From JACKFB01 sp041389525 (lineage in GTDB: Bacteria; Myxococcota_A; UBA9042; PHBI01; JACKFB01): a stretch of DNA of 64,000 nt. Position numbers and translations under genes: made by a program. This document shows positions 17,032 to 24,931 of this stretch, piece by piece. Numbering within the stretch: position 1 is the first letter of the stretch; every line of letters begins with the position of its first letter. The notes under the pieces were generated by a model that was not told where the DNA came from, made no database searches, and saw nothing but the letters and a program-made list of their open reading frames with translations. The stretch spans positions 6,800-70,799 of the forward strand of contig JAWKRR010000041.1 of NCBI GenBank assembly GCA_041389525.1, written 5' to 3'.

Positions 17032-17832
17032 GTGTCAGTACGCCCCCGATGGTCGACGAAATCCGCGTGGCTGGCGGCCGCGGTGCTTGCCTGCGCGTTT
17101 GCGTGCGCCTGCGCCCCGGCGGCAGCTCCAGCGGCCCCGGCCGCCGCGGCCGCATCCGACGCCCCCGCCCGGCCAAAGGGGTCGGACGACACCGCGGCTT
17201 GGGCCGACTGCCTCACCGGGATCGAGGGCGGCACCCGCGCCGACGAGTGCGAGGCCTGGCGTCTGGGCCGCACCGAGGGCCGCATCGCCGGGCTGGCGGC
17301 GGGCGAGGCCGACGCGGAGCGCGCAACCCGTGACGGCTACAGGGCGAGGCGGACGGTGGCCCTCGGGCTGGCGATCGTCACGCTGCTGCTGGCCGGCGGC
17401 ATCGCGGGGGCGGCGATTCGGCGGCGGGTCGGCCGGCGCAAGAGCCCCGCGTACCCGGAGCTGGCGCTGGCGCGAATCCAGGCCGAGGCGGACGCGATTC
17501 GCAGCCTCGGCGAGGGCGGCGATGCGCTGGTGCAGCACGTGGTCGAGCGGGTCGAGGACGCGCTGGGGTCGCTGCTGGCGGCCGCGGACGGGCTGGGGCA
17601 GCGGGCGGGCAAGCTCGCGCCGCGGTCTGGCAGCGCGACGGTCCGCGCGCACCTGGACGGGCTGTGCGACGAGCTGGACCGGTGCCTGGCGCGCGCCGAG
17701 CGGCTGCACGTCCAGGTCACCGTCTGGCAGGAGCAATCCGCGGCCGCCGGGAGCGCCGAGGGCTCCATCGACAAGGCGATCGACGAGGCGATGACCGATC
17801 TGCAAGGCGCCATCAAGGAGATCGGGGCGTGA
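17032..17832 (+). CDS. Unknown exported membrane/coiled-coil protein (operon gene 1)
   Basis: A 266-residue protein I do not recognise. Residues about 8-28 are a hydrophobic signal (AWLAAAVLACAFACAC), then an Ala/Pro linker. A short region with two Cys (WADCLTGIEGG and ADECEAW) follows, then a single membrane helix (about 112-134) and a positively charged stop. The rest, about residues 145-266, is mostly helical and Ala/Glu/Arg-rich with likely coiled coil. The predicted layout is outside loop, one or two membrane passes, then a cytoplasmic helical domain. The layout parallels that of the next gene, so they may be distant partners. The start is uncertain: GTG 17032 gives a normal signal, while a TTG at 16996 is also in frame; neither has a strong ribosome site. 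Stop overlaps the next start (GTGA). Confidence 0.7.
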   Translation: MSVRPRWSTKSAWLAAAVLACAFACACAPAAAPAAPAAAAASDAPARPKGSDDTAAWADCLTGIEGGTRADECEAWRLGRTEGRIAGLAAGEADAERATRDGYRARRTVALGLAIVTLLLAGGIAGAAIRRRVGRRKSPAYPELALARIQAEADAIRSLGEGGDALVQHVVERVEDALGSLLAAADGLGQRAGKLAPRSGSATVRAHLDGLCDELDRCLARAERLHVQVTVWQEQSAAAGSAEGSIDKAIDEAMTDLQGAIKEIGA

Positions 17833-19184
17833 GCGGGCGTGACCAGCGCGAGCCGATCTCGGGCGGGCGTCCCTCGATGCGCCGTTTTACCAGTCGGCAC
17901 CTATCGAATCGAAGGCTCGCGGCCTTCGCGCTGGGCGCGCTGCTGGCGCTCGCCAGCGTGGCGGCCTGCTCTGGATCGTCGGACGGTCCGCCGTCGGAGC
18001 CCGTGGTCAGCGGCCCCGAGGTCGCGGCTGAGGCGCTGCGGCGGGTGCAGCTTGAGCGCCGGGTCAGCGCGCTGGACGAAGGCTGGCGGACCGCGTGGGC
18101 CGGCGGCTACGCCCGCGCGCTGGAGACGGCGGCGACCGAGTGGCCGGCGGCCTTTCGGCGCGACGTGGCGCGCGAGGTCCTCGTCTTCGGGGGCGCCGCG
18201 CTGGCGCTGGGCTTGCTGCTGGGCTTCACCGCGCTCGGAGCGCCGCGCCGCTCACCGCGGCCGCCGCTGACCCGGCCGGCCGCCCGCGCCATGGACGCGG
18301 CGGGGCGGGCGGTGAGCCGCGTCGGGCGGGGCCTCGGCGCCATCGCCCGCGGCGTCGCGGCCGAGGATCCGCTAGACACCGCCGAGCGCTTCGTGCGCGA
18401 CGCCACCCGAAACCTCGACGCCGTCGCGGCCAGCCTGGCGCGCACCGAGAAGAAGCTGGGCGCGGACGCGACGAAACCAGCGCGCGAGGCCGTGGCCGAG
18501 TGGCGCGCGCAGCTCGTGTCCTCGCGGCGCGAGGCCCGGCGGCTCGCCGGCCTCGGCGCGGACCGCCACGTCGAGGGCCTCGTCGCGCTGCTGGTCCCCG
18601 ACGCCGCAGCGGCCGAGCGCCTGCGCGTCGAGGTCCAGCGCGCCGAGTCGAGCGCTGTGGGACCGCGCGAATCCCACGTCGCCGCCTGTCTGAAAGCCAT
18701 CAGCGAGCGCGAGCCCCTGCCCGCCCCCGACGGACCCCGCGAGGCGCCGGAGTGGGCGACGCCCAGCGCGCGCTTCGGCACCTTCGCGCTGGTAGTCGCC
18801 CTCCTCGCCGTGGCCGCCTGGGCCGCAGCCGGGGCCATCCCCGCGGTCTTCGCCCTCGCCGCGCTGGGTCTGGCGCTCGCGCTGCGAATCGCCGGCCGCG
18901 TCGCCGCCCGCCCCGGCCCGCGCCCCACCACAGCCCGTCGCGAGCCGCGCACCCGAGGCCTCGACGCCCGCCACCTGGCGACCGTGCTGACGGCCCTGGG
19001 AGCCGTCGCGTTCGTGGGCGCCCTGCTCAGCGCCAGCGCCAGCGAGAGCAGCGGCCTCGACCTCGGAGTCCCCCCGCCCCTGAGCCTCACGGTCCCCGAG
19101 GCGACGCCCGCCCCCCCCGAGAATCTCTTGCAGATCATTGGCCAATCGCCAGCGCCAGCGCCCCCGAAGCCGACCGCCAAATGA
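17829..19184 (+). CDS. Unknown membrane lipoprotein-like protein with helical domains (operon gene 2)
   Basis: A 451-residue protein of unknown function. The GTG start overlaps the previous stop by 4 nt and has AAGGAG 8 nt upstream, implying translational coupling; an alternative ATG at 17877 would place the signal peptide at the very start. The signal segment ends with a lipobox-like ASVAAC. After a soluble stretch with a WRTAWAGGYARALE segment comes one membrane helix (about 118-138). A long Ala/Arg/Glu-rich helical region (about 165-310) follows, then two more hydrophobic segments (about 320-358 and 390-408), and a Pro-rich tail. The arrangement (short outer part, membrane helix, helical cytoplasmic part) resembles that of gene 1. 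No enzymatic motif is seen. Stop overlaps the next start (ATGA). Confidence 0.7.
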   Translation: MSGRDQREPISGGRPSMRRFTSRHLSNRRLAAFALGALLALASVAACSGSSDGPPSEPVVSGPEVAAEALRRVQLERRVSALDEGWRTAWAGGYARALETAATEWPAAFRRDVAREVLVFGGAALALGLLLGFTALGAPRRSPRPPLTRPAARAMDAAGRAVSRVGRGLGAIARGVAAEDPLDTAERFVRDATRNLDAVAASLARTEKKLGADATKPAREAVAEWRAQLVSSRREARRLAGLGADRHVEGLVALLVPDAAAAERLRVEVQRAESSAVGPRESHVAACLKAISEREPLPAPDGPREAPEWATPSARFGTFALVVALLAVAAWAAAGAIPAVFALAALGLALALRIAGRVAARPGPRPTTARREPRTRGLDARHLATVLTALGAVAFVGALLSASASESSGLDLGVPPPLSLTVPEATPAPPENLLQIIGQSPAPAPPKPTAK

Positions 19185-19678
19185 CCCAACCCCGCGCCGT
19201 CACCGCCCGCTACGACGACCCGGTGGACCTCATCTGGCTCGCCACCGCCAAGGCGCTAGGAATCGACGTCGTCCGAGCCCCCGACGCCTACGCCTCCTGG
19301 GACGGCCGCGGCACGCTGACCATCGCGACACCGGCCGAGATGGACCCCGACGACTGCCTGGCCCAGATGATCTTCCACGAGCTATGCCACGCCCTAGTCG
19401 AAGGCCCCGAGTCCCTAACCCGCGTCGACTGGGGCCTAGAGAACGTCGACAACCGCGACGCCATCCGCGAACACGCCACCGACCGCCTCCAAGCGGCCCT
19501 CGCCGACCGCCACGGCCTCCGCCAATTCATGGCCGTGACGACCGACTGGCGAGCCTACTACGACGCCCTCCCCGAAGACCCCCTAGCCCCCGACAACGAC
19601 CCCGCCACCCCCCTAGCGCAAGCCGCCTACAAAGCAGCAACCACCGCCCCTGGTCCGCCGCCACCGAAGCCGCCCTAA
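19181..19678 (+). CDS. HExxH putative zinc metallopeptidase (operon gene 3)
   Basis: A 165-residue cytoplasmic protein with the zinc motif HELCH (His66, Glu67, His70) placed after a WDGRGTLTIAT strand, an arrangement typical of minimal metallopeptidases. Downstream WGLENVDNRDAIREHATD offers His98 or Glu residues as the third ligand. The Pro-rich C-terminus looks disordered. No signal peptide or membrane segment. It overlaps the gene before by 4 nt, so the three genes 17032-19678 should be one coupled transcript. Proteolysis of, or regulation by, the two membrane partners is a reasonable inference, but no substrate is known. Family not identified; the motif alone does not prove activity. Confidence 0.7.
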   Translation: MTQPRAVTARYDDPVDLIWLATAKALGIDVVRAPDAYASWDGRGTLTIATPAEMDPDDCLAQMIFHELCHALVEGPESLTRVDWGLENVDNRDAIREHATDRLQAALADRHGLRQFMAVTTDWRAYYDALPEDPLAPDNDPATPLAQAAYKAATTAPGPPPPKPP

Positions 19679-19926
19679 GCGCCACAGCAGCCATCGCCCA
19701 AGCTCACAGCAGCCTTCGCCCCACCCGACTCGCTGTGGTTCAAACCGCGCCCGTTCAAAACGGCCCGAACGACGCCCCTGAAACGCGAGCGGTCTCCCGA
19801 CGCCCGGCGGCCCGAGACTCACGAGCCTGCCCAATCCCAGCCACCGACAGAGATTGGCCACGCTCTGACCGCGGGTTCCAGACCGCCCCCTGACACGCCC
19901 CATGACGGAAGAGCCAAGCGGAACAC
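19679..19926. other. Non-coding stretch between operon and decayed gene
   Basis: No frame carries a recognisable product. Together with the decayed gene that follows, this gives about 670 bp without an intact gene before the toxin-antitoxin pair. Base composition is slightly lower in GC than the flanking operon. Confidence 0.4.
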
Positions 19927-20190
19927 GTGAAGACAGACAGACCAGCACCCGATGACTGGCGTCGCCAGGGGCAAGAGGCCTATCTCCGCGGGGCCGCGCT
20001 CAGTCTCGAATCGCTACCGCCCATCTAGCGAGACATCGGACCACGACCACTGTGAATCTGTTGGGAGAAGTTCTCCTCAATCCCGGCGACACGCTCGTCG
20101 GCTACAGAACCAGCGACCGCTACCGTTGGATTTGCCAACGGTGCTTCGAGGATTTCGAACCGAAGCTCGAGTGGGCTTGCCGCCCGTCGC
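19927..20190 (+). pseudogene. Decayed small Cys-containing protein gene (at least three frame changes)
   Basis: Fragments in all three forward frames form one protein in order. Frame 1 from GTG 19927 reads DDWRRQGQEAYLRGAALSLE. Frame 2 continues RPSSETSDHDHCE. After a missing T the next piece reads CWEKFS. A further shift gives DTLVGYRTSDRYRWICQRCF and then EDFEPKLEW. I know this order from a widespread small bacterial protein family (DDWR..QEKYL, WDHDHCEFCWAKF, Y.W.CERCFEDF..LFGW). A stop codon in frame 1 (near 20024-20026) and the shifts make it non-functional as sequenced. The number of shifts argues for genuine decay rather than a single sequencing error. Function of the intact family is unknown to me; the paired Cys suggest metal binding. 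Confidence 0.65.
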
Positions 20191-20352
20191 CGGAGAGCGG
20201 CCCAGCGGTCGGTCGGCGGGCGCGACCGGTGGCCACCTGACCTACCGTCCCATCCGCCGCGTCCACCCACATGTGAACGTGGCGTTGACCTATAGCGACA
20301 GACGTACACTGTTCTCGATTTTGCACGTCAGACGCGCGATCAGGAGGCGGTG

Positions 20353-20565
20353 ATGGCGAAGCTGACTCTGAGGCTCGACGACGCGTTGACGGACCGAGCG
20401 AAGCGCTACGCGCGACGTCACGACCAAAGCGTGTCCCAGCTTGTCGCGAACTTCTTCGGTCCTGGCGGGCGACCCAAATGGTTCGCCGCAGGACGGAGCT
20501 CCGGAGACGACGAGGGCGACCCGCGATCGTTGCTGAGGCGCTTCACGGCTGTTTACCGGCGCTGA
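20353..20565 (+). CDS. Ribbon-helix-helix-type antitoxin
   Basis: A 70-residue protein starting MAKLTLRLDDALTDRAKRYA, the strand-helix pattern of short DUF6364-like/RHH antitoxins, followed by SVSQLVANFF. A near-perfect AGGAGG site lies 5 nt before ATG 20353 (an in-frame GTG is one codon earlier). The C-terminal part is polar and should bind the toxin. It lies 45 bp before the PIN-domain gene on the same strand. Such pairs repress their own promoter through the RHH domain. Confidence 0.8.
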   Translation: MAKLTLRLDDALTDRAKRYARRHDQSVSQLVANFFGPGGRPKWFAAGRSSGDDEGDPRSLLRRFTAVYRR

Positions 20566-20610
20566 GCTCGATGAACGCGACTACCGCCATCATCTTGAGC
20601 AACGGTACAC

Positions 20611-21039
20611 GTGAGGTTACTCGTCGATACCAACGTCGTGCTGGACCCGATGCTGGCCCGACACCCGCATGACGCGGCGGCGCGGCGGGTGGTTTCTCTC
20701 ATGGCTCGAGGCGAACTCGAGGGCTATCTCGGCGCGACCACGGTCACGACCATCTTCTATCTCGCGTCCAAGCACGCGGGGCGGGAGGCGGCTCGCGCCC
20801 AGCTTGAGCGCCTGCTCGCGATATTTCGCGTGGCTCCTGTCACGGAGACGGTGATTCGCGAGGCGCTCGCCGGGGACTTCGAGGACTTCGAAGACGCAGT
20901 GCTGCACGAGGCCGCCCGGTGCGTCGGCGCGGACGCCATCCTGACCCGGGACAGCGCGGGCTTTCGTCGCGCATCGTGCAGGGTGCTCACGCCCGACGCG
21001 CTGCTCGCGAGCTTGGCCGAATCGAGCGGCGACCGCTGA
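20611..21039 (+). CDS. PIN-domain toxin (VapC-like ribonuclease)
   Basis: A 142-residue PIN protein, opening RLLVDTNVVLD. The acidic residues of a PIN active site are present: Asp6, Asp12, Asp95 in the EDFEDAVLHEAA motif, and Asp114 in DAILTRD. PIN toxins are magnesium-dependent RNases that cut tRNA or rRNA when free of antitoxin. The length fits the family. Start is a GTG at 20611 that places the first catalytic Asp at residue 6, as usual. The pair sits in an accessory stretch next to a decayed gene and dispersed repeats, consistent with acquisition by transfer. Confidence 0.88.
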   Translation: MRLLVDTNVVLDPMLARHPHDAAARRVVSLMARGELEGYLGATTVTTIFYLASKHAGREAARAQLERLLAIFRVAPVTETVIREALAGDFEDFEDAVLHEAARCVGADAILTRDSAGFRRASCRVLTPDALLASLAESSGDR

Positions 21040-21061
21040 GCCTGCGGTCGGACACTTCAGA

Positions 21062-21101
21062 GCCTGGGGTCGACACCCTCAGTTCTCATTTTTAAATCGA
21101 G
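21062..21101. repeat. Dispersed repeat A, copy 1
   Basis: GGGTCGACACCCTCAGTTCT and the following CATTTTTAAATCGAG match, with few differences, the sequence at 28036-28074. Such GGGGTC-ACACCC-TTCTCA elements commonly lie beside small transposase genes or their relics; no transposase is present here. Confidence 0.55.
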
Positions 21102-21119
21102 TACTCTCTCATAGTACCT

Positions 21120-21490
21120 CGCGAAGGTGCTCGGCGATGATGCTTTCGTCTTCCGGCGTTCGGCGTAGGCCGCGCGCGGGTCTTCGGTCGTCGCACGCCC
21201 CTTGGCTTTCCCTTTGGCGCTCTGGCGCCCCGGCGTCTTGGGCCGAAGGCTTGTGCGCGAGGCGCCGGCGCTGGCTGGCCGCCGGCTACAATCCGCAGGT
21301 CGCGGTGAGGGGATAGGGGGGCCATCCTGGGCGGATTTTTATGGCGATGCTCTGCATGTGGAGGCCGCTGCCGCTGCCGGTGGCGGTTGGGGAGATGATG
21401 GTGCGGTCTGTCATGTAGACGGAGCCCTCGCCGGCGCGCACGGCGCCGCCCATCTTGCGCGTCCAGTCGAAGTCGTTATCTGGGACGCCC
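21120..21490 (-). pseudogene. Relic of an unidentified gene, minus strand
   Basis: Minus-strand reading from 21490 gives a protein-like stretch NDFDWTRKMGGAVRAGEG, then VYMTDRTIISPTATGSG and LHMQSIAIKIRPGW. It then turns into low-quality Arg/Pro/Lys-rich sequence without a clear end and has no start codon or ribosome site. It looks like the end of a gene truncated at both sides. It lies between dispersed repeats A and B. Family not recognised. The remainder of the 21040-21645 gap holds no intact gene. Confidence 0.35.
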
Positions 21491-21617
21491 CGTAGAACCC
21501 TGGGAGCTCAGAAGGACTTGAGACCTGCGCGACGCCGGAATGACGCCACCACGCGGGCGAATCCGGGAGGCCGCCCGAGCGCAGCCTCCCGCAACCCGCC
21601 GTGGGCCGTGAGCAAGT

Positions 21618-21643
21618 CTTAAGTCTTGACACGACCCCTACCC
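21618..21643. repeat. Dispersed repeat B, copy 1
   Basis: TAAGTCTTGACACGACCCCT, preceded by CT, immediately follows the stop codon side of the gene at 21646-22671. It matches the copy at 24932-24957 at 18 of the 20 shared core bases (TAAGTCTTGAC-CG-CCCCT). Confidence 0.55.
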
Positions 21644-21645
21644 GT

Positions 21646-22671
21646 TCAGAACCCGCACGCGGCGGCGGTTCCGCCCTTGCCGAACAGGCCGGACTTGGCG
21701 AAGGCGCCGGCGTCGTACTTGGCGTCGCCGGCCACCTTGGTGACCTGCTTGATGAAGGTCGTCGCCTGGGGCGTCACCACCTGCGGGCTGTCGCCTTGCT
21801 GGCACTTGGGTTTGACGAAGGCGCCGTCCTTGATCGCGAAGAAGAACTCACGCTCGGCCTCGCCGTTGCGCGTGTAGACGCAGCGGTAATCGCCGGGGTT
21901 CTCCTTCATCCAGCTCGTGGTGTCGCCGTTCGGGAAGAAGTACTGGTAGGTCCAGCGCACCTTGGCCGGCTCGCCGTCCTTCACGGCCGCGTAGTCGTCG
22001 TACTCGTGGCTCCAGCGGCTGTTGGTCATCTCGGCGAATTCCCACTTCTTGTCACCGACGAAGCAGCGCATCTTGCCCGCGCTGGCCAGGGTCTGCGGCT
22101 CGCGGCTCTCCTTGAACCACGCGAAGATGTTGATCTGCCCATCGCCCAGGCGGTGAACCCACGCCTCGCCCATGCGGAAGTCGTAGTCGATGTGGAACTC
22201 CTTGGTCCCGCCAGCGCCCGCGTGCTCGGCCACCGAGAAGGTGTAGGAGGCGATGTCCTTGGCCTCTTTACCCGCCGACACCTGCTTGTAGCCGATCTTG
22301 ACCGTGAAGGTCGCGGGCTTGCTGATGCCATTCGCGTCCAGGTCGGGCTTGCAGTTGTGGGTCACCGCGATCTTGCTGTCCGAACCGCTCAGATCCTCGA
22401 GCGAAACCGGGCACTTCAGCGCCTCGCCGAAGGGCTTACCGCCCACGTAGTACTGGGCCGTGATGATGTCGTCGCTCTCTGCGCCCTTGGCCATCACGTA
22501 AAAGTGCCCTTGCGGCACATAGGCCTGCGTCTTGCCCACCGTCTTGTAGGCCAGGTCAAAGGCCGGGACGTAGCGCCCCCAGGCGTCGACCGCGCTGACG
22601 TCGCCGGCCATGGCCAACGTTGGCGCCGACACTCCGGCAACACACAGCAGTCCCATCAATAACTTCTTCAT
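21646..22671 (-). CDS. Secreted protein of unknown function
   Basis: A 341-residue exported protein. A classical signal peptide (MKKLLMGLLCVAGVSAPTLAMA) is cleaved after AMA, about residue 22. The mature part is beta-rich, with many aromatic and Lys residues and six Cys. Repeated phrases such as GGTKEFHIDYDF, RWTYQYFF and DYRCVYTRNGE suggest one or two beta-sandwich domains. No catalytic motif is seen. GAGGAGAA before ATG 22671 supports the start. The product at 23956 has a similar overall style (secreted, beta-rich, Cys near the C-terminus), though I cannot show homology by eye. Confidence 0.82.
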   Translation of the reverse strand: MKKLLMGLLCVAGVSAPTLAMAGDVSAVDAWGRYVPAFDLAYKTVGKTQAYVPQGHFYVMAKGAESDDIITAQYYVGGKPFGEALKCPVSLEDLSGSDSKIAVTHNCKPDLDANGISKPATFTVKIGYKQVSAGKEAKDIASYTFSVAEHAGAGGTKEFHIDYDFRMGEAWVHRLGDGQINIFAWFKESREPQTLASAGKMRCFVGDKKWEFAEMTNSRWSHEYDDYAAVKDGEPAKVRWTYQYFFPNGDTTSWMKENPGDYRCVYTRNGEAEREFFFAIKDGAFVKPKCQQGDSPQVVTPQATTFIKQVTKVAGDAKYDAGAFAKSGLFGKGGTAAACGF

Positions 22672-23265
22672 CGCGGTTCTCCTCGGCCAAACCTGCGGGC
22701 GCGGCTTGGGCGTTTCAGGGGGTGCGGGCTATCCACAGCGCTCGACAACGCATCGAGCCGACGTTCCAGAAGCGATTCACAACGGTCCAGGACGCTGCCG
22801 CCGTCATGCGGGGCGAGTACGAAGCCCAAGCCTCCGTCGCGATGCTGAGCGAGCGCGAAGCCCAAGCCTCCAGACAGCGTCGGCCCGCGCGCTGAAACCC
22901 GCACCGCAGAGCGATGCGAGCCTTGGCGAGCGGGCCTGACGTGGAGCGTGGCACCGCTCTGCGGAGCCCGTCAATAGCAGGCAGCGCGCAGGAGAGAACG
23001 GGGTTAGATCCCGTCACCCACGGCGCTGGAGTAGTGCAGTTCTCGGCCCGAGGGTGCCGTCGCCGTGAGCTCGGGGCAGGCCGGTGCGCCGGCATCGGTT
23101 CGCCCGCAAGCCGCGTGTGATCTCGGGCGCGCGCCCGAGATCACACGCGGAAATCTGGGCTCGCAGCCCGCGGGGAAACTCCGGGGCGAGCGCTCGTGGC
23201 CCTGGTGGATTTTGACGTGCGCTGAGGTAGCATGCGCCCTCACACACGCCGCCCGGAGTTCTGAG
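22672..23265. other. Intergenic region with palindrome and direct repeats (594 bp)
   Basis: No convincing gene. It holds a 16-bp direct repeat CGAAGCCCAAGCCTCC at 22820-22835 and 22856-22871, and a perfect 40-bp palindrome at 23111-23150. Short open frames exist on both strands but lack ribosome sites and family resemblance. The segment 22990-23020 resembles a tRNA T-arm but is not a tRNA. Confidence 0.5.
23111..23150. repeat. Perfect 40-bp palindrome (two 20-bp arms, no spacer)
   Basis: The left arm ends TGTGATCTCGGGCGC and the right arm is its exact reverse complement, starting GCGCCCGAGATCACA, with zero spacer and no mismatch across 20+20 bp. The first base outside does not pair. It lies 115 bp upstream of the gene at 23266. 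With no loop it cannot form a good RNA hairpin tip except by leaving some bases unpaired; as DNA it could form a cruciform or bind a dimeric protein. No T-tract follows, so a terminator is unlikely. Confidence 0.9.
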
Positions 23266-23730
23266 ATGCTTACGCCTTCTCGCTTTATTGCCTCCATTTG
23301 CCCGCTCGCGCTCGCGCTGGTCCTCCTCGGCTCGCCTCCCGCAGCGCACGCTGCCGACTCGCCGGCGCGCGCGAAGCTCGTCCAGGTCCAGACCGCCCAG
23401 TCCAAGCTCCGAGGCAGCTTCGACGCGGCGAAGATCGCGCCTGGGCCCGCGCCCGCGGGGCTGAAGGCGGTCTCGGCGGACGCCTCAGCGCTCGTGAGCG
23501 CGCTCGGCCAGCTCCGCACTCAGGCGGTCAAGGCTGGCGCCAAAAGCGACGTCCTCGCGAAGTTCGACGGTGTCGACGGGGAGGCGCAAAAGCTCGCCTC
23601 GCGCACCTCCGCGCTCGTCGGCAAGAAGCTCACCCCGATCGACGTTCAGGCGCTCTCGAGCGCGATGACGAAGATCCAGGACGATCTCGCCGCGGTGCTG
23701 GGCCTGCTCGAGCCCGTGATCACGCGATAG
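23266..23730 (+). CDS. Small secreted helical protein
   Basis: A 154-residue protein with a cleavable signal peptide (to about AAHA, residue 29). The mature part is Ala/Lys/Leu/Ser-rich and appears fully helical: repeats of hydrophobic residues at 3-4 spacing across KLVQVQTAQSKL, DASALVSALGQL and DDLAAVLGLLEP suggest a helical bundle. No Cys and no catalytic motif. Similar small periplasmic helical proteins are common in this phylum, but I cannot name the family. ATG 23266 is the first codon giving a normal signal peptide; there is only weak ribosome-site similarity (CGGAG 8 nt upstream). Confidence 0.75.
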   Translation: MLTPSRFIASICPLALALVLLGSPPAAHAADSPARAKLVQVQTAQSKLRGSFDAAKIAPGPAPAGLKAVSADASALVSALGQLRTQAVKAGAKSDVLAKFDGVDGEAQKLASRTSALVGKKLTPIDVQALSSAMTKIQDDLAAVLGLLEPVITR

Positions 23731-23955
23731 GGTGGTCCGCCGCCCTGGCATTGTGCGTTTGCACACACAATGTGCCATGGCGCACAGCCGAGACGTTTTT
23801 CGGCGGTTCCACCCCAGAACAACGCGCGGGCTGGCTTATTGGCGACGGCGTCTTGCCATGCGCCAGCCCGCGCTGCGATGCTCGCCAGAGTAACCCCACC
23901 GTGTCACAGGCTCTCACCGGCTGAAGCGTTGCCGGTCGCGCCTCTGGAGGCTCCC

Positions 23956-24903
23956 ATGCCGCGCATCCCATGCCGCGTATTGCTCTGCCTGCTGGTCACC
24001 ACCTGCGCGTCCCTGTCGGTCGAGGCGCGCGCGGACCAGGGAATCACGAGCCCGGCGCACCGCGAACACGTCGGCAAGATCGTGTACTCGGCCGACCTGA
24101 TCCCCTTCCGCAAAGAGGCGCCCGAGGCGTTCAAGGGCGAGTTCACGGCCACGAGCCCGATCTATGGGCGCGTCTATCTCGCCCGGTCCCTCGCCAACAC
24201 CGAGGTCCAGCTTGACGGCTCCGTGAAGAAGGGATCCGCGCGCGACTTCGAGGTCAGGCTCTTCGTCGGAGAGCTCGAGCAGAAGTACGCGTTCGACGTC
24301 TTCCACCGCGGGACCCTCGCGCCGGACGCGGCCGAGGCCTGGACGACGTGGCGCTTCGACCCTCACCCGCTGCCGGGAGACAAAGCAGCGGACCTGAAGG
24401 TCGTCACCGGCTGGGCGAAGACCGTCAACGCGCTGGCTCCCGGGCGTCACACCGTGCGGGTGGAGGTCTGGGTGACCGAGGGGCAGATGCGCTCGGCCGA
24501 GCCGGTGGCCGCGGGTTCGTTCGCGTTGACGAAGACGAAGGGGGACCGGCTGAGCATTGGCGGCGCCTTCCCGGCGGACGTGGTCGCCGCAGCCGAGGCG
24601 GGCAAGCTCAAGGAGGCCGCACGCGCAGCGCTCCTCGCCGAGGGCGTGGCCAAGAAGGGCACCGACATCCTTGGCGTCGCCATCACGAGCCAGGTCGAGG
24701 AGGGGCGCTATGCCGACACGAAGGCGCCGTATCGGCAGGTCTCGGCGGCCGTGAAGTGGGCCGATGCCAACGGAGACGGCTTCTGCAAGTTCGTGACGTA
24801 CAACCTGGTCCAGGACCAGGCGGCGTCTGGCTGGGGGACGTGGCGCTTCAAGTCGTTCTGCAACGGCGCGGGCTGCCAGGAGGGCGAGGTCGACTGCGAG
24901 TGA
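23956..24903 (+). CDS. Secreted protein of unknown function
   Basis: A 315-residue exported protein: signal peptide MPRIPCRVLLCLLVTTCASLSVEARA, then a mature beta-rich domain opening GITSPAHREHVGKIVYS. The C-terminal part ends in a Cys pattern FCNGAGCQEGEVDC. The internal segment SGWGTWRFKSFCNGAGC suggests a C-terminal disulfide-bonded beta domain. No catalytic signature. TGGAGG lies 6 nt before ATG 23956. Its style resembles the product at 21646-22671, and both are followed by a copy of repeat B, so the two may have arisen or moved together (inference). Confidence 0.8.
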   Translation: MPRIPCRVLLCLLVTTCASLSVEARADQGITSPAHREHVGKIVYSADLIPFRKEAPEAFKGEFTATSPIYGRVYLARSLANTEVQLDGSVKKGSARDFEVRLFVGELEQKYAFDVFHRGTLAPDAAEAWTTWRFDPHPLPGDKAADLKVVTGWAKTVNALAPGRHTVRVEVWVTEGQMRSAEPVAAGSFALTKTKGDRLSIGGAFPADVVAAAEAGKLKEAARAALLAEGVAKKGTDILGVAITSQVEEGRYADTKAPYRQVSAAVKWADANGDGFCKFVTYNLVQDQAASGWGTWRFKSFCNGAGCQEGEVDCE

Positions 24904-24931
24904 GCGCGGCGCGCGGCCGAGGCGGGCCAGA

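Noticed and set aside
22620..22895. Short plus-strand frame reading ...QKRFTTVQDAAAVMRGEYEAQAS...
   Set aside because: Looks faintly protein-like, but begins inside the opposite gene, has no ribosome site, and its Glu-Ala-Gln-Ala repetition comes from the local direct repeat.
22990..23020. tRNA T-arm-like sequence ACGGG-GTTAGAT-CCCGT
   Set aside because: The loop lacks the TTC core, no acceptor or anticodon arm can be built around it, and no complementary 5' acceptor strand exists upstream. Chance similarity or a relic at best.
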